From: Actinoplanes subtropicus
Lineage (GTDB): Bacteria; Actinomycetota; Actinomycetes; Mycobacteriales; Micromonosporaceae
DNA: 64,000 nt
NCBI RefSeq assembly: GCF_000721705.1
Contig: NZ_JOJL01000005.1
Coordinates: 62,001-126,000 of the forward strand
Reading direction: 5' to 3'
The position numbers and the translations under genes were made by a program. Shown here piece by piece: positions 22,887-31,890 of the stretch. The notes under the pieces were generated by a model. The model was not told the DNA's origin. It worked only from the letters and a program-made list of their open reading frames with translations, and did no database searches. The stretch's first letter is position 1, and each line of letters opens with the position of its first letter.

Positions 22887-23276
22887 CTAGTCACTGCCAG
22901 TAATGGTCGGGATGGTCTGGCCGCACGCGCTCTCCACCAGGTCGAGCACCGCGTCCGGGGCGAACGGCTTCGCCAGGAAGTAGTCCACCCCGTCCACCCA
23001 GCCGCGGGTCGCGGAGGCGGGGTCGGCGGCCGCGGTCAGCATGAGGACCGGGAGCGGGTCACCCTCCTGGGCGCGGATGGCGCGCAGCACGTCGTAGCCG
23101 TCGATGCCGGGCATCATCACGTCCAGGACGACGAAGTCGGGGCGGGTCAGGTCGAGCAGGCGCAGCCCGTCGTTCCCGTCCACCGCCTGGTGCACCTCGT
23201 GCCCGTCCATCTCCAGCACGTCGGCCAGCAACTGGCGGATGGCCGGGTCGTCATCGACGACCAGGATCTTGGCCAC
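22887..23276 (-). CDS. Single-domain response regulator (CheY-like)
   Basis: A 129-residue stand-alone receiver with no output domain. It shows the acidic pocket VDDDPA, phospho-acceptor Asp in FVVLDVMMPGIDGYDVL, the LTAAAD switch region and Lys in YFLAKPFAPD. It starts 18 bases after the stop of the receiver-HDOD gene and lies within the minus-strand signalling run, so it probably receives phosphate from one of the two neighbouring histidine kinases or relays it. The subtilase starts 118 bases further on. Confidence 0.92.
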   Translation of the reverse strand: MAKILVVDDDPAIRQLLADVLEMDGHEVHQAVDGNDGLRLLDLTRPDFVVLDVMMPGIDGYDVLRAIRAQEGDPLPVLMLTAAADPASATRGWVDGVDYFLAKPFAPDAVLDLVESACGQTIPTITGSD

Positions 23277-23294
23277 GGATCTCCTTCCCGTTCG

Positions 23295-24476
23295 TCATGC
23301 CGCCAGCCACTCGCTGGCGCGCTCGGAGGCCAGGCGCGCCTCGGCCGCCCAGTCGGCCGACCGAGCGGCCATCTGGGGGTGCGCGAGCAGCGCCTTCAGC
23401 TCCTCCTCGGAGGCTTCGTCCGGTAGCTCACGGGCGTCGGTGCCCTGGATGAGCAGGTGCGCGACGCGGAGCGCGCCCGACACGCCGAGGCCGGCCTCGG
23501 CCGGCTCGTGCGGCGTGTCCCGCTCGGCGATCGCCGTCACGACCGGGGCCGGCAGGCCCCACAGGTGCATCAGCTCGACGCCGACCTCCTGGAACGGCAC
23601 CCCGGCGCACTCCCGCTTGGTCAGGTCGACGCTGTGCACGCCGCCGGCGACTCCGGCCAGGGCGGTCAGCGCGCCCACATCCTGCAGCAGGGCGGCGGCG
23701 TGCGCGTACGGCCGGTGCGCGGGAGAGGCCACGGTCTCGGCCAGGCACGCGGTCGCCACCGAATGCCGCCAGGACATCCGCAGGTAGGCCTCGACCTCAG
23801 GTTCCCACGTCGTCGAGACCCACTCCTCGCCGGCCGCGGCCACGAGGGCCTGGATGGTCGGCAGGCCCATCGCCGTCACGACGGCCGCGATGCCCGCGTT
23901 CTTCGGGCGGGCGCCGAAGAACGCCGAGTTGGACAGCTGCAGCAGCTTCGCGGTCAGGGCGGTGTCCAGCGCGACCGCCCGGGCCAGCCGGCCGGCGTCC
24001 TCCTGGGCGCTCAGCGCGGCATCCACCTCGGCCACCTGGGCGGGCAGGGTCGGCAGCGCCCGTGCGGCGCCGGCGATCCGGCGCGCCTGGTTGCCGTGTG
24101 CCCGGGAGGTCTTCACGATCAGCTGATCGACGACGCCGGTCAGCGTCTCGGTCTCGGTCGGCTTGGTGAGGAAGCGGTGCCCGGCGATGGCCACCCGGAT
24201 GGCGGCCTCCGGCTCGGTGTGCCCGGAGAGCACCACCCGGGCCACCTGCGGATACTGGGTGCTCACCCGGGTGAGCAGCTCGGCGCCGTCGATGCCGGGC
24301 ATACGCATGTCCGACACGACCACGTCGTAGCTCGTCCCGGCCAGCATCTCCAGAGCGGGCTCGCCGCCGGGGGCGAACGACATCTCCCAGTCGGAGCGCT
24401 TGCCCCGCAACGATCGGCGCAGGCCGTCCAGGATGCGTGGTTCGTCGTCGACGAACAGCACCTTCGGTTTGGTCAT
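23295..24476 (-). CDS. Response regulator with HDOD output domain
   Basis: A 393-residue protein. The receiver domain (residues 1-125) has VDDEPRILDGL, phospho-acceptor Asp in VVVSDMRMPGIDGAE, LSGHTE and the Lys of FLTKPTE. The HDOD domain follows (about 140-340), with the family segment LDTALTAKLLQLSNSAFFGARP and the later HSVATACLAE / YAHAAALLQDVGAL region. HDOD proteins are non-catalytic HD relatives found next to signalling genes. Its ATG overlaps the TGA of the upstream histidine kinase (ATGA), which marks it as that kinase's cognate partner. It has no DNA-binding domain, so output is by protein interaction. Confidence 0.92.
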   Translation of the reverse strand: MTKPKVLFVDDEPRILDGLRRSLRGKRSDWEMSFAPGGEPALEMLAGTSYDVVVSDMRMPGIDGAELLTRVSTQYPQVARVVLSGHTEPEAAIRVAIAGHRFLTKPTETETLTGVVDQLIVKTSRAHGNQARRIAGAARALPTLPAQVAEVDAALSAQEDAGRLARAVALDTALTAKLLQLSNSAFFGARPKNAGIAAVVTAMGLPTIQALVAAAGEEWVSTTWEPEVEAYLRMSWRHSVATACLAETVASPAHRPYAHAAALLQDVGALTALAGVAGGVHSVDLTKRECAGVPFQEVGVELMHLWGLPAPVVTAIAERDTPHEPAEAGLGVSGALRVAHLLIQGTDARELPDEASEEELKALLAHPQMAARSADWAAEARLASERASEWLAA

Positions 24477-26458
24477 GCCGCACTGCTCCGCTTGCCGGCT
24501 ATCGGCAGGGTGAGGATGAACTCGGTGCCGACGCCGAGCTCGGACTGCACCTCGATGGTGCCGCCGTGCTTCTCGCACACCGCCAGCGCCAGCGCCAGGC
24601 CCTGGCCGGTGCCCTTGCCGACCTCCTTGGTCGTGAAGAACGGGTCGAAGATCGCCTTGCGGATGTCCTCGGGGATGCCGGTGCCGTTGTCGGCGAAGCT
24701 GATCACGACCGACGTGCCCTCGACCCGGGTGGTGACCGTGATCTTGCCGCGCTCGCCGCCCTCCGGCATCGCGTCCGCCGCGTTCACCAGCAGGTTGAGG
24801 AACACCTGGTTCAGGTCGCCGAGGTTGCACAGCACGTCGGGCAGTTGCTCGTCGAGGTCCAGCACCACGTCGGCGACGTACTTGACCTCGTTGCGGGCCA
24901 CGATGACGGTGGTGCGGATGCCCTCGTTGATGTCGGCGTACGAATGTTCCTTGGTGTCCTTGTAGCTGAACGCCTTCATGGCGCGGACCAGCGACGCGAC
25001 CCGGTCGATACCCTCCAGGCTCTGCTCGACCGCGCCCGGCACCTCCTCGGCGAGGTACTCGATGTCGGCCTTCTCCTCGGCGTCCTCGGCGCGCTTCTTG
25101 CGCTCTTCCCAGGGCAGCTGACCGCCCTGGGGGCCGAGGATGTCCCGGTAGACCAGGAGCAGCTCGAGCATCGTCTGGTAGGCCTCGGCGAGGAACCGGG
25201 TGTTGTCCCCCACGAACTGGATCGGGGTGTTGATCTCGTGGGCCAGACCGGCGGAGAGCCGGCCGAGCGCCTCCAGCTTCTGGTCGTGGCGGCCTTCGAG
25301 CTCGCGACGCTGCCGGTCCTTCTGCTCCGTGACGTCGCGGAACACCACGACCACCCCGGCCACCGACTCGCCGACGCGCATCGGCGAGGCCGAGTAGGCC
25401 ACGTCGATCGCCGCGCCGTCGCGGTGCACGTACCTGTCCTCGGCGTTGTCGACCTGCTCGCCGGCCGACCGGATCCGGGTCAGCGGGCAGTCCGCCGCCG
25501 CATGCGCGTTCGCTCCGGCCGTGGCGTGCAGCACCTCGTGCAGTGACCGGCCCAGCACCTCTTTCTCGGTCCAGCCCAGCAAACGGGTCGCCGCCAGGTT
25601 GACCGAGGTCACGAGGCCGTGCTCGTCCATGGTGCAGAGGCCCTCCGCCATGTGGTCCATGACGGCGGCCCGGAACGCCTCGGCAGCCAGGGCCGCGGTG
25701 ACGTCCATGATCACAAAGCCGACCCCGGTGAGCTCACCGGCGACCCGCACGGGGTAGTAGCTGACCAGCCACCGCTCGCCGGTCGGCGCGTTCACCGGGT
25801 GTTCGGTGACCGGTTCCCCGGTCTCCAGCACCCGGCGATAGGCCGGCTCGACCTGCGGCCAGCGGTCGGGAATCACGTCCGCGATGAGGCGGCCGGGGTG
25901 GTCCTCCCGCGGCCGGTTGTTGATCGCGGCGAGCTGCTGGTTCACCCGGACGTACCGGCAATCCAGGTCGCCGAACCCCCAGCCGATCGGGGCGCCCGCC
26001 TGGACCGCGTCGAGCAGTGCCGTCATCTCGTCGGCGTCGTGCTGGGCGGTCTTCTGGTCGTCGATGTCCGCGAAGGTGGCGAGCCACCGGCCGGTCCCGT
26101 CGTCGCCCTCGGCGCGCGGCACGGCACGGCAGCGGAACCACCGGTACACGCCGTCCGCCCGGCGGATCCGGAGCTCGAACTGGACCGGGTCGGCGGTGCC
26201 GAGCGCGTCCCGCCACGCCCGCCGTGCCGTGTCCCGGTCGTCGGGGTGCACCAGTTCCAGCCACTTCTCCAGGCCGACCGGGAACGCGTCCCGGGACAGA
26301 CCGGCGTACTCGATCGCACGGCCGTTGACGTAATCGACCGTCCCCGCGACCGATGCGGCGCCGACCATGATCGGCAACTCGTCCATCATCGGGGCGAGAT
26401 CACTGCCGTTCGGACCGGCGGTACGGGAAACGGCGTCGACAAGAGCGGGACTGGACAT
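24473..26458 (-). CDS. PAS-domain hybrid-free histidine kinase (cytoplasmic, triple PAS)
   Basis: A 661-residue soluble kinase. Three PAS-like modules come first: about 25-145 (YVNGRAIEYAGLSRDAFP), 150-270 (IGWGFGDLDCRYVRVNQQLAAIN) and 275-400 (MAEGLCTMDEHGLVTSVNLAATRLLGWTEKEVLG). The phospho-His lies in LSAGLAHEINTPIQFVGDN, with an unusual long acidic helical insert (EERKKRAEDAEEKADIEYLAEEV). The HATPase has LVNAADAMPEGG, DNGTGIP and GTGQGLALA. ATG 26458 has a GAAAGG ribosome-binding site. The same frame stays open upstream and reads a helix-rich EQLRRLVTSAGLTPAQFRRA, so a longer N-terminus from a GTG is possible. Its stop overlaps the receiver-HDOD start. Confidence 0.9.
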   Translation of the reverse strand: MSSPALVDAVSRTAGPNGSDLAPMMDELPIMVGAASVAGTVDYVNGRAIEYAGLSRDAFPVGLEKWLELVHPDDRDTARRAWRDALGTADPVQFELRIRRADGVYRWFRCRAVPRAEGDDGTGRWLATFADIDDQKTAQHDADEMTALLDAVQAGAPIGWGFGDLDCRYVRVNQQLAAINNRPREDHPGRLIADVIPDRWPQVEPAYRRVLETGEPVTEHPVNAPTGERWLVSYYPVRVAGELTGVGFVIMDVTAALAAEAFRAAVMDHMAEGLCTMDEHGLVTSVNLAATRLLGWTEKEVLGRSLHEVLHATAGANAHAAADCPLTRIRSAGEQVDNAEDRYVHRDGAAIDVAYSASPMRVGESVAGVVVVFRDVTEQKDRQRRELEGRHDQKLEALGRLSAGLAHEINTPIQFVGDNTRFLAEAYQTMLELLLVYRDILGPQGGQLPWEERKKRAEDAEEKADIEYLAEEVPGAVEQSLEGIDRVASLVRAMKAFSYKDTKEHSYADINEGIRTTVIVARNEVKYVADVVLDLDEQLPDVLCNLGDLNQVFLNLLVNAADAMPEGGERGKITVTTRVEGTSVVISFADNGTGIPEDIRKAIFDPFFTTKEVGKGTGQGLALALAVCEKHGGTIEVQSELGVGTEFILTLPIAGKRSSAA

Positions 26459-26614
26459 GCGTGGCCTTTCTCGCCGAGCGTCCGCCTCCCGGATGAGCGG
26501 CGCCGCTGTCGGAACCTCAATGGCTAGATCGGTCACGGCGCGGCGGAACTGAGCGGGAGTCAAACCCGCCGAAGTCACGAGCCGCCGGAGCTGTTCGATG
26601 TTTTGATCAGGTGG

Positions 26615-29600
26615 ATGTCCGGCCACCTGGTACCCGATGGCGCCGCGCGGGTGCTCTACCACAGCGAACGCACCCTGGTGACCCGGGTGGCGCTGCCCGG
26701 CGGCGGTACGGTGATCCGCAAGCAGATGCTCGGGCCCGACGCCGAGCAGCGGCTGCGTCACGAACGGGCGATGCTGCGGCGGCTGGACGGGCTGGAGCGG
26801 GTGCCGCGGCCGGCCGGCGGCGCCGACAGCGCCGTGGCCGGTGGCCGCCCGGACGGCGATGCCCTGCTGCTGGCGGACGAGGGGGGCGTCGCGCTCGCGT
26901 CGGTCCTGGCGGCCGGCCCGATGGCGCCGGCCGAGTTGCTCGCGCTCGCGGTGGATCTCGCCGAGCTCGTCGCCGCGGTACACGGGCGTCACGTGGTGCA
27001 CAAGGACGTCAATCCCGGCAACATCCTGCTGGCCGGGACGCCGCCCCGGCCGGTGCTGATCGACTTCGACGTCGCGACGACCTTCGCCGAGGACCGGCCG
27101 GGGTTCCTGCACGCGGATCTGATCGCCGGCACGCTCGCCTACCTGGCCCCGGAGCAGACCGTTCCCGGGGTGGGCAAGAGCAGCCTGGTCGACGAGTTGC
27201 GGCCGGTCGTGGCCGCGGCGGGTGGCTGGTTCGTGTCGGGCAAGTTCGACCAGTTCCGCGAGGATCTGGAGTCCGACGGCGTACGGCAGGCGTTGATCCG
27301 GCTGTGCCAGCTGTTGCTGGCGGAACCGGAGAGCGGCATGCCCGCGCTGCGGCAGCGCCTGCACGAGGCGCTCGGGTCCAACACGGAGGTGATGGCCGCG
27401 CTGCTGCCCGAGTTCGCCCTGCTGATGGACTCCGATGCCGGGTCGCCGGCGGCCGGCGGGCCGGTCAATCGCGATCAGCTGGTACAGATGGGACTGGACT
27501 TCCTGTACGCGGTCGCCACCCCCGCCCGGCCGGTGGTGCTGGTGCTGGACGACCTGCAATGGGCGGCGGCCGCCCCGATCGCGCTCGTCGACGCCGTGCT
27601 CAACGAACCGGAGCGGACCGGGCTGCTGCTGGTGGGCGCCTACCGGGAGGCCGAGGTCGATGTCGCCCACCCGTTGACGGCGATGCTCGCGCGCTGGCCG
27701 GAGTCCGGCTCCGTGCTGCGGCGGGTCCGGCTGCACAACCTTCCGCCGGCCGATCTCGGCATGCTGCTCGCCGAGTTGCTCCGGCTGGCCCCGGAACGCG
27801 CCGCCGCGCTGGCCGAGGCCGTCGCCGCCCGTACCGGCGGGAACCCGTACGACAGCCTGGAACTGCTCAACGCGCTGCGCCGGGAAGGCACCCTGTCGCC
27901 GGGGCCGGACGGGTGGCGCTGGGATCCCGCGGCGGTACGCCGGTGCCTCGGCAGTACCGACGTGGTGGAACTGTTGAACGCCCGGATCGAGGCGCTGCCG
28001 GCGGACACCCGCGGCGTCCTGGAGATCATGGCCTGCCTCGGCGGCGAGGTGACACCGGACCTGCTCGCGGCGGCCTCGGGCGCTCCGGCCGACGTCCTGG
28101 CCGAGCGGCTGCTCCCGGCCCTCGAGGACGGCCTGCTCGTGACGGAGGGTGCCGGTGCGGGCGCGGTCCGCTTCCGCCACGACCGCGTCCAGCAGGCCGC
28201 CTTCGCCCGCCTGGCGCCGCCGGCGAACGCCGGGCTGCAGCTCACGCTGGCCCGCCGCCTGGTCATGGCCGGCCGGCGGGCGGCGGCGGCCGTGCAGTAC
28301 CTGCCCGCCGTCGATCTGATCGGCGAACCGGGCGAACGCCACCGGGTGGCCGGGCTGTTCCACGAGACGGCGTGCGGACTGCGGATCCTGCAACCGGCGA
28401 TGGCGGAGCGGCTGTTGCGGGCCGCGGTGGCGCTGCTCGGGACGGAGCCCGGCGGCCTGGACGCCCGCTTGCCGGTGGCCGTGGACACCGAACTGCACGC
28501 GGCGCTGTTCGCCCTCGGCCGCCTCGAGGACGCCGACGAGGTCTACCGGTCGATCGAGCGGCGCTGCCCCGACCCGCTCGACCGGGTCGCCGCGGCCTGC
28601 GTCCAGATCGCCGCCCTCACCGGCCGCAACCGGCAGGCCGAGGCGGTGGCGCTGGGCCTCGACCTGCTCGCCCGCCTCGGGTTCCCGGCTCCGGCGCCGG
28701 ACGAGATGGCCGCCGAGATCACCCGCGGCATGGCCGCGCTCACCTCGTGGGCGGGGACCGGCAAGGAGGCGGACCTGAGCCGGCCGGAGATCGCCGATCC
28801 GCGGGTACGAGCCGCCTGCGTGCTGATGAACCGGCTCATGCCGGCCGCGCGTTACGCCGGCCCGGCGTTGCCGGCCTGGCTCCTGGTCCAGGCACACCGT
28901 CTGTGGGCCGGGCACGGTCCGTGCGAGCCGCTGGTCGCCATCCTCGGCAACGCCGGTTTCCTGACCATCGCGCGGGAGCACGACTACCGCACCGGACAGG
29001 CCGTCGGCCGGCACCTGATCGCGGTCAGCGAGGCGCACGGCTACGAGTCGGGCGTCGCCCACGCCAGGCTCACGTACACGCTGAACGCGGCGCCCTGGTT
29101 CGAGCCGCTGGAGGTCATGGTCCGCGAGGCGCACCGGGCGCGGGAGGACCTGCTGCGCGTCGGCGATCTGCAGATCGCCTGCTACGCCTACCCCTTGATC
29201 ACGGGCGGGGCGCTGGACTGCGCGCCGAACCTCGGCGCGCTGCTCACCGAGGTGGAGTCCGGGCTGGCGTTCTGCCACCGCACCGGCAACCGGCAGGTCG
29301 CCGAGTTCCTGACGCCCCTGCGGCAGTTGGTGCGGGCGCTGCGCGGCGAGACCGAAGCGCCGGACAGCCTCACCGACGCCACCTTCGACGAGACGGCCCA
29401 CGTGGCCGGGCTCGCGCCCGGCACGCCCGGGCCCGCGGCGCTGTACGTCAGCCGGGCGGTCGCCGCGGTGGTCGCCGGGAACATCCCGAAGCTGGCGGAG
29501 AACGTGACGGCGGCGACCGCTCTGCTGCCGATGTTCCCGGGCGCCTACGCGTCGGCGACCATCCGCCTGCTGCAGGGCCTGTCGTCGGCTCTGCGGATCC

Positions 29601-31078
29601 CCGGCGCGCCGCCGGACGAACGCGCCGGCCTGCTGGCCGGCCTCGACGCCTGCCGGACCTGGTTCACCGCCCGGGCGGCCGACGCGCCGGCCAACTTCAC
29701 GCAGGTGGCGCGGTTCCTCGAAGCCGAACACGCAGCGGCGGTGGGCGACCCGTGGGGGGCCGCCACGGCGTTCGACGAGGCGCTGCGCGCGGCGCGGGCC
29801 CACCGGCGCCCGCTGCAGCGGGCCCTGATCGCCGAACGGGCCGCCCTGTTCCACCACGCCCACGGCCTCGAGATCTCCGGCGGTGCCCTGCTCGCCGAGG
29901 CGCGGAGCGCCTACGCCGCCTGGGGCGCGGTCGCGAAGACCCGCCGGCTGGACGAGCGGCATCCGTGGCTGGCGGCCCTCTCCCCGGACCGGCTCGAGCC
30001 GCCGGGCGCGGCACCCGGCGAGACCCGCCGCAGCGCCGCCATCTCCGGTGCGGCCATCGATCTGCTCGGCGTGCTGAAGGCCTCCCAGGCGCTCAGCTCG
30101 GAGACCAACCTCGACCGGCTGCGCGCCCGGGTCAGCGACGTGCTCGGCGCGATGACCGGGGCCACCGCCGTACGGCTTCTGCTGCGCGACGAGACCCACC
30201 GGTGGGATCCCGCCGACGCGGCCGCGGTGCCGATCTCGGTGATCCGCTACACCGAACGTACGCGCGAACCGCTCCTGGTCGAGGACGCGGCACACGACGA
30301 CCGCTTCCGGCGTGACCCCTACCTGACCGATCTGGCCTGCTGCGCGCTGATGGTGGTACCGATCTTCGCGCACGGCGCGCCGCGCGGCATGCTGCTGCTG
30401 GAGAATCGGCTCGCGCGCGGCGCGTTCACGACCGACCGGCTCGACGCCGTCCGGCTCGTCGCCGGCCAGCTGGCCGTCTCCCTCGACAACGCCCTGCTCT
30501 ACGCGTCGCTGGAGGGCAAGGTCGCCGAGCGGACCGAGGAGCTCGCCCGGGCCAACGAACGCCTTGAACAACTCGCGGTCACCGACGCGCTCACCGGCCT
30601 GCCCAACCGCCGCCGGCTCGGCGAGATCCTCGAGGCCGAGTGGCGCCGGGGGATGCGGCCGAAGACGCCACTGGCGGTCGCCATGATCGACATCGACCAG
30701 TTCAAGCTCTACAACGACCACTACGGCCACCCGGCCGGCGATCGGTGCCTGCGGCTGGTCGCCACCACCCTGGCCGGGAACCTGCGCAACACCGACTACG
30801 TCACGCGCTACGGCGGCGAGGAGTTCTGCCTGGTCATGCCGGAGACCGACGTCCCCGGCGCGGTCATCGCCGCCGAACGGGCCCGCACCGCCGTGGAGGC
30901 GCTCGCCGAACCGCATGCGACCTCGGCCAACGGCATCGTGACCATCAGCATCGGAGTCGCGGCCGTGACGCCCACGCCGCACGCCCCGGTCGAGGATCTC
31001 CTCCGGCAGGCCGACGAGCACCTCTATGCGGCCAAGCGTGGCGGCCGCAACCGGACGGCCGGCGAGGCCCCGGACTGA
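26615..31078 (+). CDS. Kinase-remnant - ATPase - GAF - GGDEF protein with internal deletion
   Basis: A 1487-residue paralogue of the protein at 12404. The kinase N-lobe and catalytic loop are present (RKQML, HKDVNPGN with His 129, LIDFDVAT with Asp 150 and Asp in place of the DFG Gly). Straight after LAYLAPEQT (27143-27160) comes VPGVGKSSLVDEL, the P-loop of the NTPase (Lys 188). DFG-to-P-loop distance is 38 residues, against 177 in the paralogue, so the kinase C-lobe and the first P-loop Gly are gone. The rest is complete: Walker B VVLVLDDLQWA, a TPR-like middle, GAF (about 1150-1310) and an intact GGEEF at 1400-1404. TTG 26603 is an alternative start. Kinase activity is unlikely; the cyclase should work. 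Confidence 0.88.
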   Translation: MSGHLVPDGAARVLYHSERTLVTRVALPGGGTVIRKQMLGPDAEQRLRHERAMLRRLDGLERVPRPAGGADSAVAGGRPDGDALLLADEGGVALASVLAAGPMAPAELLALAVDLAELVAAVHGRHVVHKDVNPGNILLAGTPPRPVLIDFDVATTFAEDRPGFLHADLIAGTLAYLAPEQTVPGVGKSSLVDELRPVVAAAGGWFVSGKFDQFREDLESDGVRQALIRLCQLLLAEPESGMPALRQRLHEALGSNTEVMAALLPEFALLMDSDAGSPAAGGPVNRDQLVQMGLDFLYAVATPARPVVLVLDDLQWAAAAPIALVDAVLNEPERTGLLLVGAYREAEVDVAHPLTAMLARWPESGSVLRRVRLHNLPPADLGMLLAELLRLAPERAAALAEAVAARTGGNPYDSLELLNALRREGTLSPGPDGWRWDPAAVRRCLGSTDVVELLNARIEALPADTRGVLEIMACLGGEVTPDLLAAASGAPADVLAERLLPALEDGLLVTEGAGAGAVRFRHDRVQQAAFARLAPPANAGLQLTLARRLVMAGRRAAAAVQYLPAVDLIGEPGERHRVAGLFHETACGLRILQPAMAERLLRAAVALLGTEPGGLDARLPVAVDTELHAALFALGRLEDADEVYRSIERRCPDPLDRVAAACVQIAALTGRNRQAEAVALGLDLLARLGFPAPAPDEMAAEITRGMAALTSWAGTGKEADLSRPEIADPRVRAACVLMNRLMPAARYAGPALPAWLLVQAHRLWAGHGPCEPLVAILGNAGFLTIAREHDYRTGQAVGRHLIAVSEAHGYESGVAHARLTYTLNAAPWFEPLEVMVREAHRAREDLLRVGDLQIACYAYPLITGGALDCAPNLGALLTEVESGLAFCHRTGNRQVAEFLTPLRQLVRALRGETEAPDSLTDATFDETAHVAGLAPGTPGPAALYVSRAVAAVVAGNIPKLAENVTAATALLPMFPGAYASATIRLLQGLSSALRIPGAPPDERAGLLAGLDACRTWFTARAADAPANFTQVARFLEAEHAAAVGDPWGAATAFDEALRAARAHRRPLQRALIAERAALFHHAHGLEISGGALLAEARSAYAAWGAVAKTRRLDERHPWLAALSPDRLEPPGAAPGETRRSAAISGAAIDLLGVLKASQALSSETNLDRLRARVSDVLGAMTGATAVRLLLRDETHRWDPADAAAVPISVIRYTERTREPLLVEDAAHDDRFRRDPYLTDLACCALMVVPIFAHGAPRGMLLLENRLARGAFTTDRLDAVRLVAGQLAVSLDNALLYASLEGKVAERTEELARANERLEQLAVTDALTGLPNRRRLGEILEAEWRRGMRPKTPLAVAMIDIDQFKLYNDHYGHPAGDRCLRLVATTLAGNLRNTDYVTRYGGEEFCLVMPETDVPGAVIAAERARTAVEALAEPHATSANGIVTISIGVAAVTPTPHAPVEDLLRQADEHLYAAKRGGRNRTAGEAPD

Positions 31079-31082
31079 CGGC

Positions 31083-31380
31083 TCAGGCCCGGACGAGCTC
31101 GTCCGCGGCGCCCGAGCTGACGAAGACGTTGCCGGCGAAGCCGGCGTCGCGGAGGTCGCGGATCAGCTTGTTCGCCTCGGCGTAGTAGCCGGTGAAGTAG
31201 ACGACGTCGGTCTTGCCGGCGAGCACCGACGCCCCCGCTGAGCGGCAGCAGCGCGCCGAGCCGGAGCACGTTCCGGTCCGGTACCGACGCGGTGGTGGCG
31301 GCTCCGGATCCACCGCAACCGGCCGCGACGGCCAATACGATCGCCGCGACGGTCGTCGGCAGCACCTTCCGGCCTCGCAC
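31083..31380 (-). pseudogene. Remnant of a branched-chain amino acid ABC transporter binding protein
   Basis: Two fragments of a LivK-type lipoprotein in different frames. The first starts at GTG 31380 behind a good AAGGAGG site and gives a lipoprotein signal (VLAVAAGCGGSG lipobox) and the mature start LRLGALLPLSGG. It then runs out of frame near 31232. In the other frame an internal family segment resumes (AGKTDVVYFTGYYAEANKLI, then RDLRDAGFAGNVFVSSGAADE) and stops at 31083. The intact family is near 400 residues; here only about 95 are left, with a large internal deletion plus frameshift and loss of the C-terminus. It should be non-functional. Confidence 0.85.
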
Positions 31381-31801
31381 GGGACCACCTCCTTCGTTCG
31401 GCCAAAGGTCCCATCGGTCCGCGGTCCACCGGCCTAAGCCGGATTCCTTGACCGGGTGGTACGCGCTGCCGAAGGTCAGGCGTGATCAGGCGTGTCCGGT
31501 GCGCCGTGATGCGCCCTGTTGTATCCCCGGCGCAGCCGGGATGGACTCGAAGGGAGGTCCTTGGGTCTGATGGCTTACCTGGATCCGAAAGGTGAAGGGA
31601 ACAATCGCATGCCAGGAAAGCAGTGACCGCGCCAGGCGTCAGGTGCGGGGTGCTGCGGGACCCGCACGGCCCCGGCGTTGTTCCGGCTTGAGTGGTTCTG
31701 TCCGTGTTGAGAACCGGACGAGAGGTGAGTTGCAGGACGAGCGCGACTCCTGATGATCTTTCGGGTGTCTAGTCCTGAAGCTCATCGCCGGAGTCGCGCT
31801 C
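31381..31801. other. Low-GC, gene-free stretch, possible mobile-element scar
   Basis: About 420 bases with no credible reading frame between a decayed gene and a foreign-looking gene start. A hand count of 31561-31620 gives 31 G or C of 60, far below the surrounding genes. The first part (31381-31400) is the ribosome-binding region of the decayed LivK-type gene. A small hairpin GGTTCT...AGAACC (31694-31715) and the larger inverted repeat at 31739-31801 are present. I considered an insertion-sequence end or group II intron fragment and could not confirm either. Confidence 0.5.
31739..31801. repeat. Inverted repeat with 12-base perfect arms
   Basis: GAGCGCGACTCC (31739-31750) and its exact complement GGAGTCGCGCTC (31790-31801) enclose 39 bases in which GATGA and TCATC add an inner stem. 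The right arm abuts the GTG of a foreign-looking reading frame at 31802. Hairpins or subterminal repeats in this position are known at insertion-sequence ends, but no full element is present. Confidence 0.6.
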
Positions 31802-31890
31802 GTGACGTCATCTTCCCTGATCGACCCTGTTGTTGACCACCTCGCTGATCTGGCGTTGTGGGAGGCCGAACTCGCCACGCGTCTCAGTTC
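31802..31890 (+). pseudogene. Truncated N-terminus of an unidentified gene, possibly a transposase
   Basis: From GTG 31802 the frame reads MTSSSLIDPVVDHLADLALW and continues EAELATRL before running into sequence antisense to the neighbouring gene. Codons such as CCT GTT GTT GAC and GCT GAT are AT-richer at third positions than local genes, so this fragment looks imported. The N-terminus is vaguely like those of ISAs1-type transposases as I remember them, but that is weak. It appears cut at about 31885, where the stop of the convergent gene lies. Confidence 0.35.

Noticed and set aside
31481..31730. Group II intron or its remnant
   Set aside because: No domain V hairpin or reverse transcriptase fragment could be recognised; kept only as an unassigned low-GC scar.
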